A DNA stretch of 64,000 nucleotides from Zygnema cylindricum (GCA_037447655.1 JBBHKE010000371.1:1-64000), one strand, 5' to 3'. Shown: positions 20,139-32,117, counted from the stretch's first letter. Notes: a model not told the origin generated them from the letters alone. Numbers and translations: made by a program.

Positions 20139-21198
20139 TGTTGGTTTTTGGAAACCTTTAGTCCTCTCTATATCACATTGCTATGCTGCCATGCTGCGCT
20201 GGTCACACCGCAGACATAGCAGCATGTATGAAAAAGATATTGTGCTGCCATGCTGCGCTGGTCACATCGCAGCCATAGCAGCTTGCATACTAAGTACTAA
20301 GAGTATTGAACGTACGGAATTGGACTTCAAGTGACGCGAAGAAACATAGTCGAAAGTGTTGAATGTGTTGGAGAAATGGACGGCGGATCGCGAAGCGATC
20401 CGATGATTAACATTCGAAATGATTTAAATTGTACGTCGGCCGTACGAAACATAATGCGGCGGTCAACATGTGATGAATTGGACGCCACCGGAGCTACGGA
20501 CGGCAGCGCCGTCAGTTTGGTGAGGGACGCGAAATCGCGTCCATCACATGATATTTATTTTGGACGGTCCTGATTCGTTTGACGGAATTCGTAAGACTTG
20601 TAAATATTTAACAATGTTTGTCCCGTGTATTAATTATTACTGTAGCTCTCAGGTACACTCACATTAATAGAGGTAGTCGATTGATTACGTACGGCTGGTA
20701 TGCCTCCGTACAGTTAGTAGTAAGCTGTAGTATATATTTGTAGGACTTAGTCATTTCTAGACTTAGGAAATATTTGGACAGAAACTGTTTCTGCTCCTTT
20801 TTGGGATTTTCATCTGAGAATTGCTCTCAGTTTTATTGGCAGAATTATCTGAAATTTTGCATGTGTGTTCCTCTTTGTATTGGCAATATTTTGGCGAATT
20901 TGCAGACCTATTGTGTGTCTGGTTTGCTTGGGGCTTCATTGTGAAGTTGGTCATATTTATCAAAGTTCTGGCAGGCTGTTTTTCTGCAACTTTGACTGAG
21001 TGTTGTGATTATTCGGTTTGGTATTATTATATGAAATTTGGTGGGAATACTTAGTGGACTAGGAAATATCTGGTTGTGTAGTTTTAGCTTGGTTTGGTTA
21101 TTCTGTAGAATTCTGAGTGGAATCAAAAGAGGCTGTTTTGGGGTAGTCTGTGGTGCTTCCGAGGGTACATTCATGGCTGAAAAGGGCTATGAACAACA
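20139..21198 (+). repeat. 3' LTR of the gag-only element
   Basis: 1060 bp, nearly identical to 17078-18137, preceded directly by the polypurine tract and followed by the AAACT duplication. Confidence 0.95.
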
Positions 21199-22359
21199 AA
21201 ACTTGTCGCAGTCACTGAGAAATTGGAGAGGAAGCTAGAGCCATGGCTACCTAGGCTATCTTGTGGTTTACGGGAAATTTATATTAGTTAGGGGATTATT
21301 TACTAAAAGGTATGTGCCGGCCACAGGATTTGACCCTAGTACCTGCCGGCCGACAAATAGTAGATAGCCGGTAGCCTTAGCCGTTAAGTCTAGAAGTAGT
21401 CTTACGTATTATATAGTACGATAATTAATTAAACATTAATTCGTAGGATAAATCATTTACCTATAATTGTTAACGGGATACATAGATCTGGTATGTAAAA
21501 GTACGAATTGCGGTACGGATAAGAAATCAATACCGCGCATAGATTTCGTAAGCGAAACAAATACCGCGCATGTATTTATTACGGCTACGATCAAATACGA
21601 GTTTAATCGGACGCCCGGAATTAACGCTAAGATCGCGGAAGAAGAATTCGGCGGTTTGTGGGCATCGCCCCATCCGATGACATGTGGCGATATTACATTG
21701 GAGCGCGGCATCTCCGAGGATTAAAGGAGCGAATCCGGACATACCACGTGTGGACATTTAGGCCATGTCGTACAGTGTCCGTACATAAAGTACACCGGCA
21801 GCTGTACTTTTTCGTACGTAATTGTAATCTGATTGGTTCTGTACATCAGTAGATAGAGTCTCTGAGAGAGATAGGACTTAGAAAAATTAGAAGATAGGAC
21901 CCTCTCTCCCAGAGAGCTTCTGTTCAAAAGGTCAACTTTGACCCTCCATAACTTACTACTCAGGGGAGCAAATTCAGAGATTCTTTTTGCTATTGACTCA
22001 GGGGGGTCTTGCCTTCACTGGGGTGCAGGTGGTTAGAGTTTTTGTCTGCCAGGGTGGCAGTTCTTTTTGCTGAAACACAAAGGGGTCAGGATTAGCCTAG
22101 AGGCTTCTTGGAAGCTGTCCACTCTGAGGACTTATGGAGGTCTCAAAGTTTCACAATGTATTTTTTCGTCAAATTCCGTACATTTCCCAAAAAAAATCGT
22201 ACATTACTCGTAAATTTATCGTTCAGTTTATCGGACAAAAAACACTCAAGACAAAAAGTACAAAAAGTACAAATATATCAAGATAGCTGACCGTTCGATA
22301 ACCGATAACTATCGGTATCGGTGTTATCACGATAATTTTATTACCGATACACAACACTA

Positions 22360-22831
22360 GATTTGTACCTGTACGGTACTTGTTCGTTAATTTGAGGATT
22401 GAGCTATTGTGACGGTTCATTTGTGTGAATCGGATATCCGCGAAGATTGACGATGTTTCGCTTCGCGACGCACGATTCTATTTCGGTTCGATGTGGAGAT
22501 TTGTTCTTTGGGTTGCGGCGTACATTTGTGCGGCCGATATGGTTTCACTTTGTCGTGGAGTTTTGGTTGACGTTCGCTTACGTAACTTTTGATCGTGTAT
22601 GGAGAGCATTGACGTTTCGAAGATATTACGTACGATGATTGTACGATTGTTGTTTGACTGTTGCGCATTCTGCGCACGTGATACTTTTGGAGGTTGCGTT
22701 TGGTGGTCCTGTACGATTGGTAAATTATTTAGTTTAGGACCTATTTATGATTATGAAATTATTATGATATCTGGCAAGTTTTGAATGCTTCCGCTGGTGT
22801 GTGGTTGAATTAAATGATCCTTTTTATAACA
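22360..22831 (+). repeat. Element C 5' LTR, right part
   Basis: Matches 34031-34080 plus 34387-34730 of the 3' LTR and then 53650-53741. It ends TTTTTATAACA directly before the primer site. About 280 bases present in the 3' LTR are missing here. Confidence 0.8.
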
Positions 22832-22833
22832 AA

Positions 22834-22845
22834 TGGTATCGGAGC
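22834..22845 (+). promoter_or_regulatory. Primer-binding site of element C
   Basis: TGGTATCGGAGC, two bases after the LTR end. It is one base off TGGTATCAGAGC, the complement of the 3' end of plant initiator tRNA-Met. This is the ordinary 3'-end mode, unlike the copia-like elements nested inside. Confidence 0.85.
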
Positions 22846-22886
22846 AAGATGTAGTGCTCCATGAGTGTTAGGATTATAGAGAGATG

Positions 22887-23887
22887 TGCAATTATGTGTC
22901 CTCCATTGGACTACATAATACAGGAAGCCTCTAGATAATATTTAACTAACCCACTTCAAGCCACAACCACTGCTGTGCGAGAAGGTAAACTGAAAAATTG
23001 ATTGCACCCCTGTGCAGTCTGGACTCCATTGAATCCGTAGCAAAAAGAATTATTGAAAACGGCCAACAAGCTGATAAGTTATGAGCCGGCAAAAATGCCA
23101 ATTTTATACAAAGCTCTCTTAGAGAGAGGTGACTACGTACCAAATTTCCTAAGTCTTAATCCCCTCTCACAGCCCCTATCTACTGAAGTACGAACCAATC
23201 GTATGACTGTAAAGTACAAAAAGGTACTACGGCGAATGTCATTTCTGTACGACCTGTGTACGACTAGGCCACTAAGTGGACGCGTGTCACTTTTCCACTC
23301 GTCCGTACATTCCTCGGAATTCGCGCGACCGAATGTCATCCTTCCACGCGGCGCCAAGTCATGCCACGTCCATAAAAGCCAAAGTGACCATTCCGCGATC
23401 TCGGCGATGATATGTGCCGTCGGATTTAATCCGACATTAAATGTCGACCGTGGAAACAAATGTCTGATTCATTTGTTTCGTGCGAAATGACGGCCGCACT
23501 AAACTTTAACAAGTTCTTTGTTCCTTCGATTAAATTCCAGTTCATTGATTTCAGTACCATACAACAGTTTAAACAAATATCAAACCCTATATCACCTAAC
23601 AGACTTCTACGACTGACTGGTTAGAGCTAACGGCTACGTCTCGCTTTGCCGGTCGGAGGTTTAGTATTGCCGGACTCAACCTTTTGTTGAGAGTAACTTA
23701 AATCACTCTTTAGTCTTTTCTATAAAGCTGAGGCAGCCATGGCTCCATCTCTCTCTTTCTCTTTCAGTGACTACAACAAGTATAGGGGCAAGAGAGTAGA
23801 GATGGAGGCAGGCTGCCTGCATTTTCCTTATCTGTTTGTGCTAATATTTTAGACCTAGAAAATACCTAAAAATTAGTTATTTCAACA
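22887..23887 (-). repeat. Copia I 3' LTR
   Basis: 1001 bp. Contains the shared LTR module CCGCGATCTCGGCG and a GCCACGTCC word. The central part is almost identical to the partner LTR, while the ends are more diverged. Confidence 0.92.
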
Positions 23888-23900
23888 CTCCCCTTATTTT

Positions 23901-24540
23901 CTAGTCTAACTTTAACTTTAGTTTTAATCCACAAATTTCTCTGCAATATTTTAACTTGGAAGAAGGCACCGGTTTTGTCATCATACCAACTACCATTTCC
24001 TCATCAGATCTATATACAAGATTCACAATCTTATTCTCAACTTTTTCTCTTACAAAACTCAATCTTATGTCCATATGCTTAGCCTTAAAATGATGTTTTG
24101 GATTAGCTGCAATTGCAATGGCAGCTTGATTATCACAAAACACTTCATGCACTCCCTCCTTCATATACCCCAGTTCTTGCAAAAAGGACTTAACCCACAT
24201 CAACTCTTTCACAGCAAAACAAGAGGCCATGTACTCAGCCTCCATGGTAGACTGAGCAACCACATTTGGTTGCTTACTGCTCCAACATCAAGCACCTTCC
24301 CAACATACAACACATACCCAGAAGTGCATCTTCTCATAGGTGCGTCCCCGTAACTGGCATCACTCCAAGTAGTGATGTCCGTGAGCTCCCCTCCCAAATG
24401 CAACCATAACTCTCTAGTTCCCACCAGATATCTCATGACTCTTTTGGCTGCCTCCTAATCTCTCTTTCTAGGATAATTAAGACTCCTACTGAGTACTCCA
24501 ACTATTGCCGCTATGTCCGGCCTGGTTCAGTTTATAAAAT
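23901..24540 (-). pseudogene. Copia I RNase H, broken
   Basis: Frames at 23901-24263 and 24209-24436 carry the copia RNase H signatures TWSDASYGD, MEAEYMA and FCDNQAA, followed by HFKAKHMDIR. A frameshift near 24240 separates the two frames. The C-terminal end abuts the polypurine tract. Confidence 0.85.
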
Positions 24541-25685
24541 AGATTAAACTTCCTACGACCTGTCTATAAGGAATAGACTTCATAAACTCTCTCTCCTCTA
24601 GACTCATCTGATCATCTAAGATCATCACTCCTCCTTGTACACTCCCATCACTTTCTTTTTTCAAGTCCATGGGAGTGGTACAACTATTAGCATTATCCAT
24701 CTAGAATTTCTCAAGCATATTACCTATTGCTTCTTTTTGAGTAAGTGTGATAATCTTCTTTCCCCTATCTCTCTCCATTTGAATCCCCAAAATATATCTT
24801 GCCTACCCTAAATCTTTCATATCAAATCTGCTTTTAATATCTTTCTTTAACTTATTGATCTTTTCCAAAGTTGTACTCAACACAAGCAGATCATCCACAT
24901 AAATTGCAATAAAAATGACACCATTCTCATCTTCAAACATATAGATAGAATGGTCAGAGCTGATCCTGATATATCCCTGACCAGTGAGAAACACATCTAG
25001 TTTCTTATTCCACTGTCGAGGAGCCTGCTTCAGTCCATACAAGAACTTTATGAGCCTGCAGACTTTGCTCTCTTCTTCTTCCTCCACGAACCCCTCGGGG
25101 TTGCCTCATGAAAATTTCTTCCTCAAACTCACCATTAAAAAAAGCATTGTTAATGTCCATCTGGTATATTTCCATGTGTTTCGCTGCTGCCAGACTGAGG
25201 AGAATCCTTATTGATGGGAACCGAACAACTGGAGCAAAGGTCTCCTCATAGTCAATCCCCTGCTTTTGGGTGAACCCCTTCGCTACCAATCGAGCCTTAT
25301 ATCTCTTAATGGTATTATCTGGGTTCTGTTTTAATTTAAATACCCATTTACACCCTATAGGTTTTCTCTCTGGAGGACAATCCGCTAGTTCCCAATTATT
25401 TGCTTCCATGATGGAGGCCATCTCATCATTTATGGCTCTAATCCATCTTTCTTTCTGTGGCCTATTCACTGCCTGTGAGTAAGACTGAGGCTCATCTGGG
25501 TGAGATAGCTTAGTTACCTTATGAGCGACCTGTTTTTCCTGTATCCTTTTGCTGCTCCTTCTCCCTCCCTCAAACTTCGATGCTAGAATGGATGGAAGTC
25601 TTGGATTTCTCCTCACTGTCTCATCGGCTCCCTTGTCCATGGGAGCCGGTTCTGGTCCCTCTTCTTTTTTCTCCTTGAAGTCCAT
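24541..25685 (-). pseudogene. Copia I reverse transcriptase, broken
   Basis: The frame 25005-25685 starts in the integrase-RT linker and covers the RT fingers (WVFKLKQNPD, YKARLVAKGF) and QMDINNAFFNGE. The frame 24803-25087 contains YGLKQAPRQWN and the catalytic YVDDLLVLS. A frameshift lies near 25050-25080, and stops occur in the thumb region. Confidence 0.88.
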
Positions 25686-25721
25686 AAGAGTATGTGAGGT
25701 TTTTGGTGAGTCTCATGTATC

Positions 25722-26447
25722 TCAGAACTCCCTTGATTTTGCAATCACGGTTTCACTCATGTCCCTTTCGGGAAAGACCGAGTTCTCCTCACTTTCGGAC
25801 TTAAATCTGATTCTTATCTTCTTTGTATATTTGAAGGGGTCAAATGACTTCCCTTCATCCATGACAACTAGGTGTTTGACCAGAATGATATCTTTCTTTG
25901 CTAAGTCATAGACTCTATACCCCTTAACATCCCCATCATATCCCACAAAGTATCCAGGTTTTCCCTTAGCATCTAGTTTTGAGTTTTTCCTATCCGTGTC
26001 AAGACTGTAAACTTGGCTACCGAACACTTTAAGGTGTGAGATATCTGGTTTCCTTCCAACCCATCTCTCATAAGGTGTCACTCCCTTTACAGTTGCAGTA
26101 AGGACTATATTCTTAATGTAGTTAGCATAGTTCATTGCCTCTGCCCAGAATCTCTTTCCTATTTTCTTGTCGGCCAACATACTGCATGCACTATCTCCTA
26201 GTGTTCGATTGAACCTCTCAGCTACCCCATTTTGTTTCGGGTTATATGGTACAGTTTTCTGGTGCTGCACTCCCTCATCTCTCAAATATTCCTCAAACTA
26301 TTTAGAGGTATATTCCCCCCCATTATCACTCTTTATTCTCTTAATGGGGGTTCCATGCAACTTCTCACTCCAGGCTTTATATTCTTTAAAGTAAGTTGAT
26401 GTTTCAGACTTCGTTTTTAGGAAATACACTCTAGAGTATCTGGACCA
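25722..26447 (-). pseudogene. Copia I integrase, C-terminal part
   Basis: The frame 25722-26285 has the catalytic Glu context (QNGVAERFNRT) and the copia-type C-terminal GRKPDISHLKVFGSQVY. It is cut at 26447 by the solo LTR. One stop near 26300 separates it from the upstream DNGGE-type segment. Confidence 0.88.
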
Positions 26448-27520
26448 TGTTGTTTTAAAAACTTAGTTTCGTACATATTTGTTTTAGTGTAGCCTTAATA
26501 ATAAGGTATGAGGCGTACGTAATTTGGGGGAGCGAACAATTCGTGATTTACGTGATTTGGTGCGGGTTCATTTGGAGGATTCGGCTTGTAAAGCAACGAC
26601 TTGAATACTAGCACGTGGCGTATGATTACTCGTGGAGTATCGCGCAGATTATTTGCGGCAGTACAATGACGAATACATTCCGGAATATCCGCTGCGGTTC
26701 GCGGATACACTTTGAGTACTTTGGTGACACGCGACATTTCGTTCATGGTGCCGATTTGGGTAAATGGACGCCGGACGGAAGACCGCCGACAAATGATGAC
26801 TCAAGAAGACCACATTAATGATTTGATGACTCAACGAGCATACTTTCGTGTCTGCGTAAATATTTGGTTCAACAGTTGTTTCTCTTTTTGTAAATATCTA
26901 ATTAGTGTAGTTTTATCAATTTGTGACCTACCTTGTGTTTTCCGGTATACCAACACTAATGAATATGGGAGGTAGTAAGCGTACGGCTGGTATGACACCG
27001 TAATTCAACAAGGCGTCTGATTGGTGGACAGACTTAGTAGTGTAGTCTGTGAGGGTATAGATGTAGGACTTGTCATTTTGTAGTATAGGATTTTTCTGTA
27101 CCAAAACTGTTTATGATCATTTTTGGTAGTTTTTGTCTGAGTATTGCTCTCACATATGTAGGCAAAATTATGTGAAATTTTGCATGTATGTTCCTCCTTG
27201 TATTTAATATATTGCCACAGATTTGCAGACCTATTGTGTCTCTGGTCAGTGTGTAACTTCATTGTGAAGTTGTCAGTTTTATCAAAGTTGAAGCAGACTG
27301 TTTTTCCGCAACTTTGACTAGATGATGTGATAACTCTGTTTATTATTTTTGTCTGAAACTTTGTGAGGTTATTCTATAGCCTAGAAAATATCTGTTTTTG
27401 TAGTTTCAGCTTGTGTTGTTGTTTGTGTATAGTTCTGTGTTTATTCAAAGTAGGCTATTTTTGGGTAGTCTGTGGTGCTTCCGAGGGTAAATCCATGGCT
27501 GAATATGGCTATGGACAACA
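26448..27520 (+). mobile_element. Solo LTR inside copia I
   Basis: 1073 bp, TGTTGTTTTAAAAAC...GGACAACA, flanked by GACCA (26443-26447) and GAGCA (27521-27525), one mismatch. It resembles the LTR of the gag-only element at its 3' end, including the in-LTR ATGGCTGAATATGG that would start Gag. Copia I integrase coding sequence continues on both sides. Confidence 0.88.
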
Positions 27521-27525
27521 GAGCA

Positions 27526-28400
27526 GTCATCGGTTATTGTCAACATAAACCTCTTTCCTCAAACCGAAGGTACTTTTGCAGTTCCCCAAATATCTGTGTG
27601 GACCAAATCTAGTACTTTCTCACCTCTTAATGTGGCGGCTTTGGGAAAAAGAAGTATGTGAGCCTTACCTTGAGCACAGCCCCTACAATCATCCATCATT
27701 TCATTATCCCCAAAATGAATGCCTTCCACTACCCCAAGGTTTTATATTTCCCTCAACCTATCAAAATGCACATGCCCCAATCGCTTATGCCAAATCATCA
27801 ACTTAGGAGCACCAAATTTGTAAGCATTCTTCTTTTCATTACTCAGGTTAAGCCTAAACATTCCTTGGCTACCCTTATCTGCCGTGAAGTAAACTTCATC
27901 CCCATACTTAGCTGTAAAGACTTCCTTTCTACTAAAGGTATCAAACTCCTTGTCATCTAACACAGACGTAGAGACAAGATTTTTACTCAACTGAGGAATG
28001 TAGAGTACATCTGAGAATGTAAGTATATAAGTCTTACCCTCCACTAAGACTTTTAGATCTACTGACCCCACTAGATCTGTAGTAACCACTCTCCCATCCC
28101 CATACTCTATCTCTACAGTGGGAATCTTTCTTAGCTTAATGAAGAGTTCCTTATCACGGCACATATGCATGGATGCACCTGAGTCAATGATCCACCCTTC
28201 TTGTGGAGCTTTCCGAATTGCTCCAAGGGCACACTTCTGTCTCCGAGGGATCTCCTTCTCCTCCACACTATCGTCAAGAAAAAGCTCCCCATCCTCCTCC
28301 GAGGATTCGTCCTCGGTTTCTCCTTTCACTTTTGTGACCACAAGTGCCTTTTTCTTCCCTCCGGAAGAACTCCCTCCACAGTTCTCTTGGAGACTCAACT
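27526..28400 (-). pseudogene. Copia I protease and pre-integrase region
   Basis: The frame 27742-28398 contains the aspartic protease motif DSGASMHMC, the VEIEYGDGR strand, and the pre-integrase motif MIWHKRLGHV. Integrase zinc-binding sequence lies in 27526-27741 (GCAQGKAH in a shifted frame). The protease triad Asp-Ser-Gly is intact. Confidence 0.88.
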
Positions 28401-29286
28401 CCGATAGCTTGACAAAATCTGCTATGAAGTGTCCCGTTTTTTTGCAAAAATGACAAAGACTCTTTGGGGGCCTCGGTCCTCCAGAATGATCTCTTTCCCC
28501 TTTGTACGGTTTCTTCTGGTCCTTCCCCCATCAGTCCCCTCCTGCTGCTAGAGCTTGAATGCTCTTTCCTCCTCTCCTAATCTCTATTGTGTTTATTGTG
28601 TTTTTTTTCCATGAACTATCAGGCATTTCCTGTACTCGGTACCCAATGTTCTCGTACTCATCTGGTAACTTCATGATAAGAGTGTTAACTTTCATTTTCA
28701 TTGTACCTGTCCACGCGGCACTTTCCATCTCCATTTAAAAACAAGAAAGGTCATTATAGTTATCTAACATCTTTCCTCATTTGTAAGTGTAACACACTAG
28801 CTTTTGCTCAAGCAACTGGAGCTCCTAAAAAGTTCCAGCTCTATAGATCTCCACCAAACTCACCGACAACTCCTCGGCCTTGTAAATGTGAAGATGAGGG
28901 GTGTGGCCAAAGCTTGAGTGAGGTGCCTCAGAATGAAGTTCTTGGCATCCATGTTTACATCCTCCCATATTTGAGTATCGTTCTCCGCGGTCTTCACGGT
29001 CGCCGCTCCTAGTACTATGGCAATAAGAGTGAGGGGTGTCTCCTTCCCTTTCCCTTTTTCGGACACACTGCTGTCCCCATCATCTGCCTCCTCCGCTGAG
29101 GCAGCTGTTGCTGTAGGAAACCTTACTCCGCCAAATCCTGGTGGAGTTCCCGAAGGTTGACATTTCACTTGTCCACTGACGATACCCCAGTATCGTTTTT
29201 CGCACAAAGCTCCTATCATCATGGCTTCCTTATAGATGAACCCAAATCCATTGAAGGTGGGCACCCTAGAGGGTGGGCCCATAACC
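28274..29286 (-). pseudogene. Copia I gag, broken
   Basis: The N-terminal frame at 28860-29286 begins QVMGPPSRVP and continues with FGFIYKEAMM and KRYWGIVSG. The middle frame at 28531-28734 has NTLIMKLPDEYEN. The zinc knuckle at about 28420-28460 is split by a frameshift. In this copy the expected in-LTR ATG is ATA, and a TAA follows in frame, so Gag could not start. Confidence 0.85.
29272..29286 (-). promoter_or_regulatory. Copia I primer-binding site, half-tRNA-iMet type
   Basis: On the minus strand GGTTATGGGCCCACC, a 15-base exact complement of the anticodon arm of plant initiator tRNA-Met. It directly follows the 5' LTR end TTGCA. Confidence 0.8.
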
Positions 29287-30293
29287 TGCAATTATGCGTC
29301 CTCTATTGGACTACAGAATACAGAAAGCCTCTAGATAGTATTTAACTAACCCACTCCAAGCCACAACCATTGTTGTCTAGGAAGGCAAACTGAGAATTTG
29401 ACTGCACCCCTATACAGCGTGGAATCCCCTGAGTCTGTAGCAAAAAGAATCACTAAAAACGGCCAACCAGTCGATAAGTTATGAGCCGGCAAAAATGCCA
29501 ATTTTATACAAAGCTCTCTTAGAGAGAGGTGACTACCTACCAAATTTCCTAAGTCCTAATCCCCTCTCACAGCCCCTATCTACTGAAGTACGAACCAATT
29601 ATATAACTGTAAAGTACAAAAACGTGCTACGGCCGATGTCTTTTCTGTACGCCGTGTGTACGACAAGGCCACTGAGTGGACGCGTGTCACTTTTCCACTC
29701 GTCCGTACATTCCTCGGAATTCGCGCGACCGAATGTCATCCTTCCACGCGGCGCCAAGTCATGCCACGTCCATAAAAGCCAAAGTGACCATTCCGCGATC
29801 TCGGCGATGATATGTGCCGTCGGATTTAATCCGACATTAAATGTCGACCGTCGAAACAAATGTCCGATTCATTTGTTTCGTGCGAAATGACGCCCGCACT
29901 AAACTTTAACAAGTTCTATGTTTTTTCGTTTAAATTCCACTTAATTGATTTCAATACCATACAATAGTTTAAATAAATATCAAACTCTATATCACCTAAC
30001 GGACTTCTACAACAGACTGGTTAGAGCTAATGGCTACGCCGTGCTTTACTGGTCGGAGGTTCGAGTCCTGCCGGACTTAACCTTTTGTTGAGAGTGACTT
30101 AAGTCACTCTTTAGTCCTTTCTATGGAGCTGAGGCAGCCATGGCTCCACCTCTCTCTCTCTCTCTCTCCTTCAGTGACTAAAACAAGTATTGGGGTAAAG
30201 AGTAGAGATGGAGGTAGGCTGCCTGTATTTTCTTTATCTGTTTCCGCTAATATTTTAGACCTAGAAAATACCTAAAAATTAGATATTTCAACA
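29287..30293 (-). repeat. Copia I 5' LTR
   Basis: 1007 bp, partner of 22887-23887. Contains a (CT)n tract near 30150 and the CCGCGATCTCGGCG module. Confidence 0.92.
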
Positions 30294-30298
30294 AGATG

Positions 30299-32117
30299 GA
30301 ACGAAGGAAGACTTGCCGTCATTCAAGTTTAGAGGGGCTCAATATAAGGAGGCTTTTCCTACTCGTCCTTTTGGCCGAGATGGATTCAGAGGTGAAGGAA
30401 GTTCGGAAGAGGTGTTGTGTGACTTGTTCTACAAGTTTGATGTGAAAATTCAGATTGAGATGGGAGGAAGAAAATTCATTTATCCTTTGAAGAGTAAACC
30501 AGATCCCGATCCGGATGGAGGTGATTTTTATTTTGAAATAGAAGAGGAAGAAGATGTTGAAGAAGTCAAAGAATCCGAAGTAGTCGAAGAAGTCGAAGAA
30601 GGTGAAGAAGAGGAGTGAATTAAAAACTGAAGAGAGGAGTGAAGAAAGGTGTGATAAGAAGTGTATTAAGAAGTGTGATTTGATGAGAGAGAAGAAGAGT
30701 GGAAAGAAGAGTGAATAGAAAAAGATAAAGTTTTTTTTTGGAGAAGAAATGAAGTTGTACATGTGGTATATTGATTCAGGTGTAAAAAGAAGAAAGTGAG
30801 TGTGTCACGTTTTGAAGATCTATTTTTGGAGGGGATTATATTTCGTACTTTTGTACGTTTATTAATTGAAGAAGTGAATCGAAGTGGATCGAGGTGAAAG
30901 TGGAGTAGGCGTTTGTAATTCCGAGGAGGAGGAAAGGCATATTGTTCGAAATGTGGAGACATGTGTTTGACGGTGGTAGAGAAGCTTAACAGAGAGTGTG
31001 AATAGAAGTTTTATAATTCCGAGGATTGAAGCTGCAGTGAGGAAGTGAAAGGAGTGAAGAGGCGTCCGTGAGTGAAGTGAGGTGAAGAAACGAAGAAGGA
31101 AAATTCTGTACGAAAATTTTAAGGTTCACTGTACGGAAAGTGAATCTGCTCACAATTAATGTGGGCGTTTAATGTGGCGTTTCGTTTTGGTTCGTGAAAT
31201 GGTACCGTGTATACATGAAGTTTCAGTCCCTTTTGACGCTAAATTTTGAAGAGGAAGAGGAGACGTTCCGTGTTGGAACAAGGCCGGTATTTTGCCGGCT
31301 GTTTCGGTCGTTTTCTGAATTTGTCAGGCGCCGAACTTGTGCGTGGCACTCACATCACTTTTCGGGTACTCAGTTGGTACCTTCGTGGCCACACTTTGAA
31401 ATATGGAGAAATTTTGGCGAGAAGTTGGAAGTACGGCAAAACTGTTCGAGTGTTACAGTCAAGCCTATTATGGTGCAGCGGTTACCTAAATCGCTATGTG
31501 GATTAGTAGAATAGTTGTGGAGTATCATTGACGCAGCTGTTTGTACGGTTGCCAATGAAAGAGGAGTTGAAATTAAATTTGATTTGGTGTGACGGTTGAA
31601 AGTCCGAGAGGAGATCATGAAGGCCTCCTAAAATAGATTGCGTTTACATGAATCGCTTTGGATTGTTACATACGCCGTGGAGATTTGTATTTACAAAACC
31701 TAATTCAAGCGTATCTTTCATTGAGGAGTAATCGTTCTATACAAGGCGTCAATCGCATGCGTCATGTACTTTGGAGAAGGAACGATGCGGATATTTCGAC
31801 GACCGTTTTGGACGTCGTCATGCATCGTCAGGCGATAAGGAGTTATTATTAGTTGACGACCAAGCAATATTTTGATACCTTTTTGGTACGATTGATTTGG
31901 GGTTCGTCTTTGAGTTTGGAGTTTTTTTTTTCAGTTATTATTTTGCTGGATATTTTGGCGGCTACAGTACTGTACTTTTCGTCGTCGTCATATTTTTTGG
32001 TGGACGTGGAATTATTCAAATTATGTTTACGCAGATTTTTTAGTACCTTATCAGTACCATGTGTACGGGGACTTTATTTTGTAGTCAGCGAAGATTTTAG
32101 TTATGATAAAGGTTGTT
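30299..32117 (+). other. Element C interior, first part
   Basis: Continues element C after copia I. The frame ending at 30618 (about 105 codons from 30301) has an RGAQYKEAFPTRPFGRDGFR segment and a C-terminus made almost only of Glu, Val and Asp. I do not recognise it. Another frame of 106 codons at 31194-31514 is also unrecognised. No gag, protease, integrase or reverse transcriptase motif was found. Confidence 0.5.

Larger units (their letters stand above)
17078..21198 (+). mobile_element. Young nonautonomous LTR retrotransposon carrying gag only (TR-GAG-like)
   Basis: Two LTRs of identical length (1060 bp: 17078-18137 and 20139-21198) differ at only about seven positions by eye. A perfect 5-bp target duplication AAACT lies at 17073-17077 and 21199-21203. 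A primer site GGTTATGGGCCCAC follows the 5' LTR and a purine tract GGTTTGGGGGAG precedes the 3' LTR. The 2001-bp interior encodes a gag-like protein and a second basic reading frame. No protease, integrase or reverse transcriptase is present, so it must depend on enzymes from a relative. Confidence 0.92.
16751..22153 (+). mobile_element. Solo LTR (TGTAGAAATTAATGG family), split by a gag-only retrotransposon
   Basis: It starts TGTAGAAATTAATGG and ends GAGGTCTCAAAGTTTCA, flanked by a perfect 5-bp duplication CAATG (16746-16750 and 22154-22158), with no internal region: the signature of LTR-LTR recombination. Related to the LTRs of copia IV and of 53773-54836. About 225 bp of the LTR (16816-17040) is tandemly duplicated, and the inner element sits in the second unit. 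The terminal ATGGAGGTCTCAAAGTTTCA would start Gag in a full element. Confidence 0.88.
16076..22359. mobile_element. hAT-like CGATA-rich element (copy B2), split by a solo LTR
   Basis: The left end TAGTGTTGTGTATCGATA is at 16076 and the right end CGATACACAACACTA finishes at 22359. The CGATA/TATCGG-rich interior is cut by the solo LTR at 16751-22153. The right flank GATTTGTA is the sequence found at the uninterrupted site in the 3' LTR of element C (34024); the left flank GGTTTTTT looks like a mutated copy of the duplication. Confidence 0.75.
22887..30293 (-). mobile_element. Copia I: complete but decayed Ty1/copia retrotransposon
   Basis: Minus orientation. 5' LTR 29287-30293, 3' LTR 22887-23887, both TGTTGAAATA...TTGCA. 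A perfect 5-bp duplication AGATG lies at 22882-22886 and 30294-30298. The primer site is at 29272-29286 and the polypurine tract AAATAAGGGGAG abuts the 3' LTR. Gag, protease, integrase, reverse transcriptase and RNase H segments appear in the copia order but with stops and frameshifts. A solo LTR at 26448-27520 splits the integrase. It is inserted in element C about 40 bp after its primer site. Confidence 0.92.

Noticed and set aside
30319-30962. Minus-strand Phe/Ser-rich ORFs
   Set aside because: They are the complement of a purine-rich, Glu-coding plus-strand stretch in element C.
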